DNA from: WHUA01 sp963711215
Lineage (GTDB): Bacteria > Pseudomonadota > Alphaproteobacteria > UBA8366
Direction of reading: 5' to 3'
Length of the DNA stretch: 64,000 nt
NCBI GenBank assembly: GCA_963711215.1
Contig: CAVQDH010000002.1
Location: 372,001 to 436,000 of the forward strand
Position numbers and translations under genes: made by a program. How positions within the stretch are numbered: the stretch's first letter is position 1; each line of letters starts with the position of its first letter. A model generated the notes under the pieces. It was not told where the DNA came from. It made no database searches and saw only the letters and a list, made by a program, of their open reading frames with translations. Below are positions 1 to 9,424 of the stretch, in pieces.

Positions 1-780
1 GCTTCCTGCGGCCGGCGGGGTCGATCTTGGTGAACTCCCGCAGGGTTTCGAGGTTGCGCTCGCGCAGGCGGCGGTCGCGGTCGTCGAGGTCCTCCGGCAC
101 GCCGTCCTCGAGCTGCCTGGCGTCGACGATCGGGGCGCAATCCGCCAGCTCGCCCATCTCGCGCAGCTCGACATTGGTGAACTTGGCATCGCCCGGGCCG
201 CGCCGCCCGCAGAGATAGATATCGGTGAGCGGCGAGCTATGAATGGCCTCGCGGCGTAATCGGCGAGATCGGTCGTGGCCATCTCCGCCGGCGTCTTGGC
301 CAGGACGCGGGCGCAGTCGATCGCCACGTTGCCGTTGCCGACGACGACCACCGCCTTGACGTTCAAGTCGGGGGCGAGCTCCCGGAAATCCGGATGCCCG
401 TTGTACCAGCCGACGAAGGAGGCGGCGCCGAAGACGCCGTTCTTGTCGTCGCCGGCGATGCCGAGCTCCCGGTCCAAGGGAGATCCGACCGCCAGCACCA
501 CCGCGTCGTACATCTGCCGCAGCTCGTCGATGGTCACGTCCCGGCCGACCTCGACATTGCCGTAAAAGCGTACGGCCTGCTGTTGCGCCGACTTGTCGTA
601 GGCGCGCCAGACGTTCTTGGTCTTCTGATGATCGGGCGCGACGCCGCCCCGAATCAGCCCGAACGGCGTCGGCAGGCGCTCGATGATGTCGATCTGGCAA
701 TCCGGCGCCAGCTTCAGCAACGCCGCAACCGTGTAGAAACCGCTTGGCCCAGAGCCGACAATTGCCACGTTCAACGGCAT
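1..780 (-). CDS. Ferredoxin/adrenodoxin-type NADP+ reductase (FprA-like), 3' end beyond the left edge
   Basis: Flavoprotein that passes electrons between NADPH and ferredoxin. The protein opens with MPLNVAIVGSGPSGFYT, a GxGxxG FAD-binding fold at residues 6-14, followed by the family segment PTPFGLIRGGVAPDHQ that distinguishes the FprA/adrenodoxin reductase family from other pyridine nucleotide oxidoreductases. A second nucleotide-binding motif, VVVGNGNVAIDCARVL, lies near residue 150. One base appears to be missing near position 256: the frame that reads DLADYAA must shift to continue as EAIHSSPLTDIYLCGRRGP, the expected NADP-domain sequence, which stays open to the edge. The shift is probably a sequencing error. 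Physiological partner is unknown. It lies downstream of the usg-like gene on the same strand. Confidence 0.85.
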   Translation of the reverse strand, partial: MPLNVAIVGSGPSGFYTVAALLKLAPDCQIDIIERLPTPFGLIRGGVAPDHQKTKNVWRAYDKSAQQQAVRFYGNVEVGRDVTIDELRQMYDAVVLAVGSPLDRELGIAGDDKNGVFGAASFVGWYNGHPDFRELAPDLNVKAVVVVGNGNVAIDCARVLAKTPAEMATTDLADYAARPFIARRSPISISAGGAARAMPSSPMSSCARWASWRIAPRSSTPGSSRTACRRTSTTATAACASATSKPCGSSPRSTPPAAGS

Positions 781-906
781 TGCAGCCTTCCCTTCCCTTA
801 AGTCTTGTTATGGCGGCTTTTATTATGCCGCACCGTAGAACAAACCTTGGGGGGAATCAAAACCGATGCCGTGCTATCGCGGGACAGGCGGATCTGACCG
901 CAGCGC

Positions 907-1170
907 TTAGTGAATGTAACCCGCTTCAGTGAAACTTCGCACTTCGGCGGCTGCGATGAGTCGCTTTCCGGCCACCTTCACCGAATGGATTTTTCCGTCG
1001 ATGTTGTGTTCCCAGAACATAAGGAAGTCCGTCAGCTTCGGATATCGGGGCGCGAGATCCATGAACTGCCAGACAAAGCTCTGGAGCAGATGCGGGTGGT
1101 CCGGCATGTGATAGAGGATCTCCGCCGTCGTCAGCCGGTACCCGGCGAGCTGGGTTGCGAGGTTACTCAT
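907..1170 (-). CDS. Usg-like family protein
   Basis: An 87-residue protein matching the small Usg family found widely in Alphaproteobacteria; its biochemical role is not established. Recognisable family text includes LTTAEILYHMPDHPHLLQSF and FLMFWEHNIDGKIHSVKVA. I chose the internal ATG (MSNLATQLAGYRL) rather than an upstream in-frame start because a good ribosome binding site (TTTGGAG) lies about 8 bases before it. It is followed 126 bases later by the reductase gene on the same strand. The upstream region at 1200-1290 is notably AT-rich for this genome and probably holds its promoter. Confidence 0.85.
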   Translation of the reverse strand: MSNLATQLAGYRLTTAEILYHMPDHPHLLQSFVWQFMDLAPRYPKLTDFLMFWEHNIDGKIHSVKVAGKRLIAAAEVRSFTEAGYIH

Positions 1171-1415
1171 TGGCAACTCCAAAGGTTGACGCGAACCTTC
1201 ATGGAAGTTTGATCCAATCATCATCCGGCGGCAATACTAAAAAATCTTTTAAATCAATATCATAGCAGCCGTATTGGGAGAGTGCTAACAATCCGCGTCA
1301 GCGCGCGTCCCGGATGCGGCAGTAGCGGAATGCGGCCGGCCTTTATAAGATGGCGGCGCTTGCGGTCGCGAAATACGTAGCCGCAGGCGAGGGAGAGGCG
1401 CGGGAGGCCGGTGAC

Positions 1416-1883
1416 ATGGATCGAGATACGCCACCGCGGGCGACCGGCTACCTGTTATGGCAGGTCGTGAACCGCTGGCAGCGGCGCCAGAAGCGCGTCC
1501 TGGCGCCGTTCGGCTTGACGCCGGTGCAGTTCCTTCTGCTCGCCGGGCTGCATGATCTGGCCAAGGGCGGCGAATAGCCGGTTACCCAGGTAATCCTGGC
1601 GCGGCACTGCCGCACCGACCCGATGATGACGTCGCAGGTGCTTCGAGTGCTGGAGGGGCAGAAGCTGATCTCGCGGCGGGCGCATGACGGGGATGGCCGC
1701 GCGGTGGCGCTGGGCATTACCGAGCGCGGGCGGAAGATCGCGGCCGAGGCGGTGGAGGCGGTGGCCGATTCCGATGGCGCCTTCTTCGCGGCGCTCGGCG
1801 CGGATGTTCCGGCCTTCGGCGATGCCTTGGCGCTGCTCGCCGGCGAGAAGCCGCGGCGGCGGGTTCCGGCCGGGCGCGGCTAG
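1416..1883 (+). pseudogene. MarR family transcriptional regulator with an in-frame TAG stop
   Basis: Winged-helix MarR-type repressor of about 155 residues. The N-terminal part reads RATGYLLWQVVNRWQRR and FGLTPVQFLLLAGLHDLA; the second part reads QVILARHCRTDPMMTSQVLR followed by the wing (SRRAHDGDGRAVALGITERG). The two halves are in the same frame, separated only by a TAG codon at 1575-1577 (GGE-stop-PVTQVIL), so this is a base substitution rather than a shift, unlike most other interruptions here. It could be a real nonsense mutation or a read error. Start taken at the ATG giving MDRDTPPRATGY. Target genes are not evident; the TPP enzyme downstream is the nearest candidate. Confidence 0.75.
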
Positions 1884-2026
1884 GCCAGCTCGGGCACGGA
1901 CCATCCAGCGGCGTTGCCCTATTGGCGTCCTGGCGACTTCCTGCGATAAGCTGAAAACCGTGCCGGATCGTCGAGGCCTTCGCGCGGCATGCCTGGTCCA
2001 TTCAATTCCAACCCCGGAGGAAACGC

Positions 2027-3692
2027 ATGACGCAATCGGCTGCCCAGCTCTTGGCGGCGACACTGGCAACACACGGTGTCGACGTTGCCTATTGCGTTCC
2101 GGGCGAGAGCTATCTCGCCGTGACCGACGCGCTGATCGAGCATCCGGACATCCGTTTGATCGTCTGCCGGCATGAAGGCGGCGCCGGCTTCATGGCGCTC
2201 GCGGACGCGCGTATCCGCGGCAAGGCCGGGGTATGCTTCATCAGCCGCGGACCGGGCGCCACGAACGTCTCGATCGCGATCCACAGCGCCTTTCATGACG
2301 CCATCCCGGCGGTCTTCTTCGTCGGCCAGGTCGAGCGTTTCGAGAAGGGCCGGCTGGCGCTGCAGGAGATGAACTACACGAAAACCTTTTCCGACACGAC
2401 CAAGGCGGTGTTCGAGGTCGATACCCCGGAGATGATCGCCGAGATCGCAGCGCGCGCCTTCCATCTCGCCACCTCCGGCACGCCGGGCCCGGTCGTGGTC
2501 GCGCTGCCTGAGGACATGCTGGACGAGCCGGTCAAGGCGCCGGTGCTGAACCCGGTGAAACGGGCGCGGATGGCGCCGGACGCAAGCGATGTCGACCGGG
2601 TGGCGGCGATGCTGGCCAAGGCCGAGCGGCCGCTGGTGGTCGCGGGCGGGCTCGTGCATTCGCCGAAGGCGCGCGCGGCGCTCAAGACCTTTGCCGAGAC
2701 CTTCAAGCTGCCGGTCGTCGCCGAGCCATCGCCGTGCCGACGTGTTCGACAGCTACCACGCCAATTACGGCGGCTATCTCGGCAACCGCGCGCCGAAGCC
2801 GCAGATGGACATGATGAGGAAATCCGATCTGCTGCTCGTGGTCGGCGAGCGGATGGGGCCGTCGGTCAGCCAGGGCTTCAGCTTCCCCACCGCGCCGGTG
2901 CCGCAGCTGCCGATGGTCCATGTCTGGCCGGACCCCCTGGAGGTCGGCCGGGTCTGGCATCCGGAAGTCGGCATCGCGGCGGAGCCCGAGCTGTTCCTGG
3001 AGGCCATGCTGGCGCGCGGTCCCGGCAAGATGCCGGCCGGCCGTGAAGAGTGGATCGGCGGGCTGCACAAGATCCACCGCTCGCTCACGACCTGGGAGCC
3101 GGTCTCGTCGAATGACGGCGTCGTCTTCGGCGCGGTCGTCGCGGCGATCAACGAGCGCATGGCCGAGGACGCGGTCGTCACCTCGGACGCGGGGAACTTC
3201 AGCAGCTTCCTGCACCGCTATCTCTATTTCCGCCAGAGCAACAATTTCGTCGGCTATGCCACCGGCGGCATGGGCGGGGGCGTGCCGTCTGGCGTCGCCG
3301 CCGGCATCTGCTCGCCGGGACGCCAGATCGTCACCTTCGTCGGCGACGGCGGCTTCCTGATGACCGGCAACGAGCTGGCGACCGCCGTCCAATACGGCGT
3401 GCCGATCAAGATCTTCATCGCCAACAACAACGCCTACGGCACGATCCGCATGCATCAGGAAGGCCGCTATCCGGGCCGCGTCACCTCGACCGACCTCAAG
3501 AACCCGGACTTCGCCAAGCTGGGCGAGGCGTTTGGCGCGCGCGGCTTCAAGATCGACAGCGATGCGGATGTCGCGCCGGTGGTCCAGGAGGCGCTGTCCT
3601 GCGACGGCCCCGCCGTCATCGACGTGCGCACCAGCCTGAACCACCTCAGCGCCTACCGCCGCCTGCAGGACATGCCGGCGTATAGCGGGTAG
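2027..3692 (+). CDS. Thiamine pyrophosphate-dependent acetolactate synthase-like enzyme (one frameshift)
   Basis: About 554 residues after correction, with the three-domain layout of the acetolactate synthase/benzoylformate decarboxylase superfamily. The N-terminal PYR domain has the activating glutamate in CRHEGGAGFMA (E50) and the signature ISRGPGATN; the C-terminal PP domain carries the TPP motif VGDGGFLMTGNELATA followed by IFIANNNAYGTIRMH. A strong ribosome binding site (GGAGGAA) precedes the ATG. An extra C at about 2726 shifts the frame; removing it gives the continuous VVAEHRRADVFDSYHANYGG. No small regulatory subunit follows, so it is unlikely to be the biosynthetic IlvB. The substrate cannot be told from sequence: 2-oxo acid carboligase or decarboxylase are both possible. 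Confidence 0.85.
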
Positions 3693-3702
3693 AGCTTTCG
3701 AC

Positions 3703-3860
3703 CCCTGACCCAAACCCTCTCCCCACAAGGGGAGGAGAGGGCAGGGTGAGGCGGGGGAAGTCCTTCCGGCATGATATCGGCGTCGTGCGTCGACACCTCA
3801 CCTGCCTCGCTGCGCTCGCCACCCTCTTCCCCGTCCGGCGGAGAGGGCTGAACGGCGCGT
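3703..3860. repeat. Intergenic palindromic repeat-type element
   Basis: The gap between the TPP enzyme and the acetyltransferase holds two GC-rich stem-loops. The first (about 3715-3740) is CCTCTCCCC / ACAA / GGGGAGGAGAGG; the second (about 3820-3850) pairs CCCTCT with AGAGGG around a CCG/CGG core. This layout resembles the common alphaproteobacterial intergenic CCCTCTCCCC/GGGGAGAGGG repeats and would also act as a transcription end for the two convergent genes. Confidence 0.55.
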
Positions 3861-4336
3861 CACCCCAGATGCAGCTTCATCCCCAGATGGCTCGCCGTGA
3901 AGCCGAGGGATTCATAGAAGCGGTGTGCGTCGGGGCGGGTCTTGTCGGCGGTGAGCTGCACCATATGGCAGCCGTGCCGGCGGGCTTCCGCGATCGCCCA
4001 TTCGAAGAGGCGCCGGCCGACCTGCTTGCCGCGGTAGGCGTCGTCGACGCGCACGCCTTCGATCTGCGCCCGGATGCCGCCCTGGTAGGTCAGGTTGGGG
4101 ATGAAGGTGAGTTGCAGCGTGCCGATCACGGCGCCGTCATGCTCGACGACGATGATGCGGTTGTTGGGGTCGCGCTCGATGGCGTCGAAGGCGCGGGTGT
4201 AGCAATCGGGAAGCGGGTCGGCGAAACGCTCCCGCTTTCGGCCGAGCGGGTCCTTCGCGAGCAGGCCGATGACGGCCGGAAGGTCCGCGTGGGTGGCGTC
4301 GCGGAAGACCAGCCCGTCCTCGCCCGCGGCCGCCAT
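3860..4336 (-). CDS. GNAT family N-acetyltransferase
   Basis: A 158-residue single-domain acetyltransferase. The acetyl-CoA pyrophosphate-binding motif A is VRVDDAYRGKQVGRRLFEWA (R/QxxGxG/A form RGKQVG at about residues 102-107), followed by a motif B tail RFYESLGF near residue 145. The family transfers acetyl groups to primary amines of small molecules or proteins; the substrate here is unknown. It ends next to the palindromic intergenic element and starts two bases from the end of the TerB-like gene upstream on the same strand, so the two are likely cotranscribed. Confidence 0.88.
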   Translation of the reverse strand: MAAAGEDGLVFRDATHADLPAVIGLLAKDPLGRKRERFADPLPDCYTRAFDAIERDPNNRIIVVEHDGAVIGTLQLTFIPNLTYQGGIRAQIEGVRVDDAYRGKQVGRRLFEWAIAEARRHGCHMVQLTADKTRPDAHRFYESLGFTASHLGMKLHLG

Positions 4337-4338
4337 GG

Positions 4339-4743
4339 CTACGCCGCCGCGTAGCGGATGGTTACCGCCTTTTCCAGGGCATCGGCGACGACGGCATCGA
4401 CTTCCAGCCGCTCGCGGATGATCTGGAGAATGCGCAGCTCGCCCGGCGAAAGCTTGTGGTCGGCGGCCGCGACCTCCAGCGCCAGGGCGTAGGCGGTTTC
4501 CCGAAGGTTCTTCGTCAGGCTGTTGGCGACGCCATCGAGCGCGTCGTTCAGGCCGTTCTCGCCCGCCAGCGTCTCGGCGCAGGACTCGGCGGTCTCCGTC
4601 AAGCGGCTTACGTCGTAATCGGCAAAGAGGGGGAGGTGCTTCACGATCGCGCCGATCGAGGACAGCTCCACGCTCTTCATGTCGCGGTCGGCCGCGGCGA
4701 CCATGATCATGATGTAGATGAGGGCGGCGTGCTTGTTGAGCAT
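4339..4743 (-). CDS. TerB-like / tellurite resistance-fold protein
   Basis: A 134-residue all-helical protein of the TerB superfamily, recognisable from the pairs of acidic-lined helices: MIMVAAADRDMKSVELSSI near the N-terminus and ALEVAAADHKLSPGELRIL near the C-terminus, where aspartates of the AAADxxxSxxE pattern could bind metal. The upstream in-frame extension is arginine-rich and unlike the family, so I chose the ATG giving MLNKHAALIYIMIMV, with GGAGAG upstream. Family members are not generally tellurite resistance determinants when found alone; true function unknown. Likely cotranscribed with the GNAT gene. Confidence 0.8.
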   Translation of the reverse strand: MLNKHAALIYIMIMVAAADRDMKSVELSSIGAIVKHLPLFADYDVSRLTETAESCAETLAGENGLNDALDGVANSLTKNLRETAYALALEVAAADHKLSPGELRILQIIRERLEVDAVVADALEKAVTIRYAAA

Positions 4744-4837
4744 GGCGTCTTTATCTCTCCGTTTCTTCTCGGCCGGCCGGACCGGCCGTCGGGGCGCGAC
4801 TTTGGCGGCGGTGTGCGCGAACTGCAAGCCCCTGATG

Positions 4838-7599
4838 CTAATTCGACCGCGCGACGCCGGTTTCGGCGGGCCGGGCGAGGAATTCGCGGCAGGCCGCGAC
4901 CGTGTCCGCCAAGCCCTGGCGCTGGATCTCGACGCCCTCGGGGAAGGCGCCGCCGAGCCGGGACGGCATCATCGGGTCGAGCAGGATGAACACGCCGCGG
5001 TCGTCGGCCCGGCGCACCAGGCGGCCATAGGCTTGCTTGATGCGCAGCCGCGTCAGCATGTCGTCATAGGCTCGGCCGCCGAAGGCCTGGCGCCGGGCGC
5101 GATGCAGGATGGTCGGGCGCGGCCAGGGCACGCGGTCGAAGACGATCAGGCGCAGGCTGTCGCCCGGCACGTCGACGCCGTCGCGCACCGCGTCCGTGCC
5201 GAGCAGGCAGGAATCCTGCTCGGCGCGGAAGATATCGACCAGCGTCGGCAGGTTCACCCGGTCGACATGCTGGGCATAGAGCTGCAGCCCGGCCTCGTCG
5301 AGCGCGCCGGCGATACGGTCGTACACGCCGCGCAGCCGGCTGATCGCGGTGAACAGGCCGAGCGCGCCGCCGCCGGCGGCGAGGAACAGCTCGCGATAGG
5401 CCGCGGCGACCTGCGCCAGGTCGTCCTTGCGCACGTCGTTGACGACGAAGACGCGGGTCAGCCGGTCATAGGCAAAGGGCGAGGGCACGGCGGCGCGGAC
5501 CGCGGACGGCAGATGGCAGGCGCCGGTGCGCGCTTCCGCCGCTTTCCAGTCGGCCTCGGCATCGCCGGTGCCGTCGCGCAGCGTCGCCGAGGTGACGAGC
5601 ACGCCATGCGCCGGTGCCGCGACCACGCCGGCGAACGGCACCGTCGGATCGATCCAGTGGCGGTGCATGCCGATATCGATGTCGCGCCCGTCGAACCGGT
5701 CGACGGTAAACCAGTCGATGAACTCTTCGGGCCGGCCGACGGCGAGCGACGCCAGCATATGGCGCCACGCCCGCAAGACCTGCTCGGCGCGGAACTGCAG
5801 CGAGCGGCAGACCGACTCGATCCGCATGCGCATGGCGGTGTCGAGGTCGTCGGCCTCCTGATCGAGCCGGCGGATCAGGTTGCTGCGCAGCCGGCCGATT
5901 TCCTGCTCCAGCGTGTGCAGCGCGCCTTCGAGCCTGGCCGCCGCGTCGAGCAGCGCGGGCGCCGGTTCGTTCGTGTCGGCCTCGATGTCGTAGGGTCCGC
6001 GTGCGTCCGCGGTGCGGGCATAGGTGTGGGTGCGGACGGCGGTGAGGAATGCCTCGGCCGGGCCGGCCGGGCGGCCGTCGGCGCAGCGCTGATGCCAGCC
6101 CGCGTCGGGCAGGGCGGATGCCGCGCCGATGATCTTGTCGAGCGCGTCGGCGGCGTCCGTGCTGTCGCCCAACAGGTCCTCGACCCGGAGCTTGAGGCCG
6201 CGTCCGCGCCGCCGGCCGCGCCCTTCCGCGCCGCGGATCCAGCGCCTGAGCTCGCTCGCCTCGTTGCCCGTGAAATGCGCGGAGAAGGCGGAGTCCGCGG
6301 CATCGAACAGGTGATGGCCTTCGTCGAACACGAAGCGCGTCGGGCCGCCGCCTTCCTCCATCAGCCCGCGCGCCATCTGCGTCATCACCAGCGCATGGTT
6401 GGCGACCACGATCTCCGCACGGCGGGCCTTCCGGATGTTCTTCTCGATGAAGCAGCGCTTGAAATGCTCGCAGGCGGAATAGATGCATTCGCCGCGATGG
6501 TCGCTGAGCGCGATCGTGCGTCCGCCGCCGAGCAGGTCGACGAGCCAGGCCGGGAAGTCGCCGCCGGTCAGGCTGCCGTCGCGCGACCGCGCCGCCCAGC
6601 GCGCCATCAGGCCGAGCGCGATGGCGTCCCGGCGGCGCACGGCCGACGCCGCGCGCGGCTTCTTCCATGTTCAGGAGGCAGAGATAGTTCTCCCGGCCCT
6701 TGCGCACGACGACGCGGTTGGCCTTGGTCGCCGGCTCCGGGAACAGCCGGTCGAGCTCCTGGTCGATCTGGTGCTGCAGGTTGCGGGTGTAGGTGGAGAC
6801 CCAGACCGGCGCGCCGTTCTTCTCCGCCCAGACGCTGGCGGGCGCGAGGTAGCCGAGCGTCTTGCCGACGCCGGTGCCGGCTTCCGCCAGCACGAAGCGC
6901 GGCTCGCCCACCGCATCGCGCGGCAGGAAGGCCTCGGTCGCGGCGGAGGCATAGTCCGCCTGGCTCGGCCGCTGTTCGGAGGCAGGGCCGAGCAGGGCCG
7001 CCAGCCGGTGCCGCGCCTCGGCGGGGCTCACCGTTTCGCTGCCGGGTGGCGGAGGCGGGGCGTGCTCGCTCCATTCCGGCGATGTCGCGCCAGACGTCGA
7101 GGCCGGTCGTGGGCGCGCGCATGCGGTCGTCCGGGACCGTGCCGAGCACGTCGAGCACCGCCTCGCCCCAGGCCCAGCCGCCGCCGGCCATCGCCTGCGC
7201 GGTCAGCCGCGCGCCGCGCGCCGCCGCGTCCTCCTTCAGCTCGGTCAGCAGCCGCGTCGCCACGCGCCTGAGCGCACTCGCCGCGTCGGCCAGGCTCTCC
7301 GGCGGATCGAGGTCGAGCGCGTCGGCCAGTCCGCGCGGCGTCGGCACGCAGAAGGTTGCCGGGCGCACGAAAGCGAACAGCTCGAGCAGGTCGAGCGCGG
7401 GGAAGGGATCGATGCCGAGCCTGCGTGCCGCCGCCGGCGCATGGCAGAGCAGCGGCTGCGCGCCCGCCTGGACGCGCCGCGCCGCCTCCCTGCGGTCGAG
7501 CTCCTCGACCTCGCCGTCCGCCGTCACCCAGATTGCACGCGTCACGCCGACGGCGAGCGTCGGGACGTCGGGCAGGCGTATGGCGGCGCGGGGCGGCAT
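4838..7599 (-). CDS. DinG/XPD-type ATP-dependent DNA helicase (two frameshifts)
   Basis: Superfamily 2 helicase of about 920 residues once two shifts are corrected. Walker A is EAGTGVGKTLGYLAP, the Walker B DEAH-like box is FVFDEGHHLFDAADS, motif VI is RLRIKQAYGRLVRRADDRG, and cysteines CLLN, CIYSAC and CF between motifs I and II fit the iron-sulfur cluster of XPD/DinG enzymes. The first 200 residues form a separate N-terminal region, with an LLCHAPAAARRLGI segment, that I cannot assign firmly. An extra base at about 7069 breaks the frame before SPAEARHRLAALLG, and a second shift lies near 6645 between NMEEAARGVG and RRRDAIALGLMARW. Likely role is unwinding damaged or blocked DNA. It is about 100 bases upstream of the TerB-like gene on the same strand. 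Confidence 0.88.
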
Positions 7600-7912
7600 G
7601 GGCGCGCATCATAGCCGCGCGGCGGCGGCGATGCGATGTTGAAGCTGCGGCGCGTAGCTGGTGATGTAAGAGTTGCCACTTCGAAGTCCTCCCCCCTTGC
7701 GGGCAGGACTATCGCATTTGAGGGTGCTTGCGGCGATTGGGACAAGCGCTGTGCGTGCTTCGACAGGCTCAGCATGAGGTCTTTTCTTGATGCCACAAAG
7801 ACTTCACCTCATCCTGAGCCCGTCGAAGGACGCACGGCGTTCGTGCAAATACCCATATGCGATTGCTTTCCCCCGCCAGGGTGGAAGGGGAAAATGCAAC
7901 ACGGAGCACGAT
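7600..7912. other. 313-base intergenic region between divergent genes
   Basis: No credible coding sequence. It contains the inverted repeat at 7751-7836, and both divergent promoters (helicase and tenA) must lie here, though I cannot point to clear -35/-10 boxes. I looked for a TPP riboswitch before tenA and did not see its conserved CUGAGA or the GAACCUGAUC-type core. Confidence 0.6.
7751..7836. repeat. Inverted repeat element, 30-base arms
   Basis: The left arm (7751-7780) and right arm (7807-7836) are reverse complements with only three mismatches; the arm core is CTTCGACAGGCTCAG. About 26 bases separate them. The sequence family CTTCGACAGGCTCAGGATGAGG is a frequent intergenic repeat in GC-rich Alphaproteobacteria, so this is probably a copy of a dispersed palindromic element rather than a specific regulator of tenA. 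Confidence 0.65.
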
Positions 7913-8587
7913 ATGACGACCTTCACCGAACGCGCGTGGAACGAGACGAGCGGCCTCTACCGGCGCATCCTCGAGCTGCCGTTCAATCGCGATCTGGCGG
8001 CGGGCACGCTGTCGGAGGCGCGGTTCCGCTTCTACATGACGCAGGACGCGCTCTACCTGACGCAATTCGCGCGCGTGCTCGCCGTCGCCTCGGCTAAAGC
8101 GCCGAAGATCGAGGCCATGCAGTTCTATGCCAAGGCGGCTGACACGGCGCTCGTGGTCGAGCGCGCGCTGCATGGCGGCTTCTTCGCGAAGTTCGGCATC
8201 GACCCGGCCGAGGCCGCGGCGGCCGAGCCGTCGCCGACCTGCTTCGGCTATACCAGCTTCCTGCTAGCCACGGCGGTCACGGGCACCTATGCGGCGCTCA
8301 CGGCCGCGGTCTTGCCCTGTTTCTGGTTCTACTGGGAAGTCGGCAAGCATATCGCCGGCATTGCACGCGCCGGCAACCCGTATCAGGCATGGATCGACAC
8401 TTACGCGGACCCGGGGTTCGGCGAGGCGGTGAACACGGCGATCACGCTTTGCGACCGTGCGGCCGAAGGCGCGTCGGCGGCGGAAGCCCAAGCCATGCTG
8501 CGTGCCTTCAAGCGCGCGGCTCAGTTCGAATGGATGTTCTGGGACAGCGCCTATAAACGCGAGGCCTGGCCGGTTTCCGTCGACTGA
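7913..8587 (+). CDS. tenA: TenA family aminopyrimidine aminohydrolase/thiaminase II
   Basis: A 224-residue helical-bundle enzyme that hydrolyses thiamine breakdown pyrimidines for salvage. Family features: the substrate-binding region RFYMTQDALYLTQFARVL near residue 42, the active-site cysteine in AVLPCFWFYWEVG, and the C-terminal QFEWMFWDSAYKREAWP with the conserved glutamate. The ATG giving MTTFTERAWNETS was chosen because GGAG sits about 9 bases upstream; the in-frame upstream extension is formed by the palindromic repeat. No thiamine biosynthesis genes are adjacent, so it may act in stand-alone salvage. Confidence 0.9.
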   Translation: MTTFTERAWNETSGLYRRILELPFNRDLAAGTLSEARFRFYMTQDALYLTQFARVLAVASAKAPKIEAMQFYAKAADTALVVERALHGGFFAKFGIDPAEAAAAEPSPTCFGYTSFLLATAVTGTYAALTAAVLPCFWFYWEVGKHIAGIARAGNPYQAWIDTYADPGFGEAVNTAITLCDRAAEGASAAEAQAMLRAFKRAAQFEWMFWDSAYKREAWPVSVD

Positions 8588-8591
8588 CGGC

Positions 8592-9296
8592 TTATCCCCG
8601 CACGCCGAAGACCTCACGGAAAAGCGTCTGGCCCTTCGGCGTGACCGCGACGGCGCGGGTGCCGGCGATGCGGCGGATCCAGCCTTCCTCGAGGCTTTGG
8701 CTGCAGAGCGCCGCGCCGACCGCGCCGGCCAGATGCGGCCGCCGCTCGCTCCAGTCGAGGCAGGGCCGGCAGAGGACGCGGGCGCGCTTGCCGCGCGCCG
8801 CGGACAGCGATGCGACATCGATACCGAGCCGGTCGAACAGCGCGATGCCCGCCCCGGTGACCAGGCCGGCGTCGCTCGCCAGCTCGACATGACCGCCCGC
8901 GACAAGGCCGTCGGCGAGCGCCACGCCGAGGCGGCCGGCGAGATGGTCGTAGCAGGTGCGGGCAGCGCGCAGCGCGGCGTCGCGCGGGCCGGTCACCGGC
9001 GCCGGCCGCATGCCGTCCAGTCCCGAGGCCACCTGCATGATGCTTTCCATCATCCGCGCCACCGCGGGCGAGGCGAGCCGGTGATAGCGGTGCCGGCCCT
9101 GCTTCTCGACCTGAACAAGGCCCGCCGCCGCCATGCGGCCGAGATGACCGCTCGCGGTCTGCGGCGTGATGCCGGCGACCTGCGCCAGCTCCGTCGCCGT
9201 CAGTGCCCGCCCGTCCATCAGCGCATGCAGCATGCCGGCGCGCGCCGGGTCTCCGGCGAGCGCGGCCACTTCCGCGAATTTCGCATTGCTGGCCAT
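8592..9296 (-). CDS. ArsR/SmtB-type HTH transcriptional regulator
   Basis: A 234-residue regulator with an N-terminal winged helix (MLHALMDGRALTATELAQVA and TPQTASGHLGRMAAAGLVQ, recognition helix around residues 44-58) and a C-terminal domain of about 140 residues. The C-terminal part contains ARVLCRPCLDWSERRPHLAG, whose CxxC might bind metal or sense redox, but no classic ArsR metal site is evident. It is divergent from the MFS transporter gene with 128 bases between starts, the usual arrangement of a local repressor and the exporter it controls. Confidence 0.85.
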   Translation of the reverse strand: MASNAKFAEVAALAGDPARAGMLHALMDGRALTATELAQVAGITPQTASGHLGRMAAAGLVQVEKQGRHRYHRLASPAVARMMESIMQVASGLDGMRPAPVTGPRDAALRAARTCYDHLAGRLGVALADGLVAGGHVELASDAGLVTGAGIALFDRLGIDVASLSAARGKRARVLCRPCLDWSERRPHLAGAVGAALCSQSLEEGWIRRIAGTRAVAVTPKGQTLFREVFGVRG

Positions 9297-9313
9297 TGTC
9301 GAGCTCCTTGATC

Positions 9314-9363
9314 CTGAGGCTCAGCCTACACCCTTCGCCGCCGCAATGCTTCGGTCGCGACCG
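9314..9363. promoter_or_regulatory. Two palindromes between the divergent ArsR and MFS genes
   Basis: CTGAGGCTCAG (9314-9324) is a 5-1-5 palindrome and CGGTCGCGACCG (9352-9363) is a perfect 12-base palindrome. They lie 18 and 56 bases upstream of the regulator start and upstream of the transporter, so either could be the operator of the ArsR-type repressor. GC-rich palindromes arise by chance in this genome, so this is inference. Confidence 0.35.
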
Positions 9364-9424
9364 TAACACTTCCCGCGCCGGCCGCGCAGAGTGCTGCCAA
9401 CCACATGACAAAACGGAGGCGGCG

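Noticed and set aside
4718..7642. 974-codon open frame on the plus strand
   Set aside because: It is antisense to the DinG-type helicase, is very rich in Arg/Ala/Gly and has no family features; it is a GC-rich shadow frame.
7836..7912. Possible TPP riboswitch before tenA
   Set aside because: The conserved thi-box elements are absent and the space is filled by the inverted repeat and short leader.
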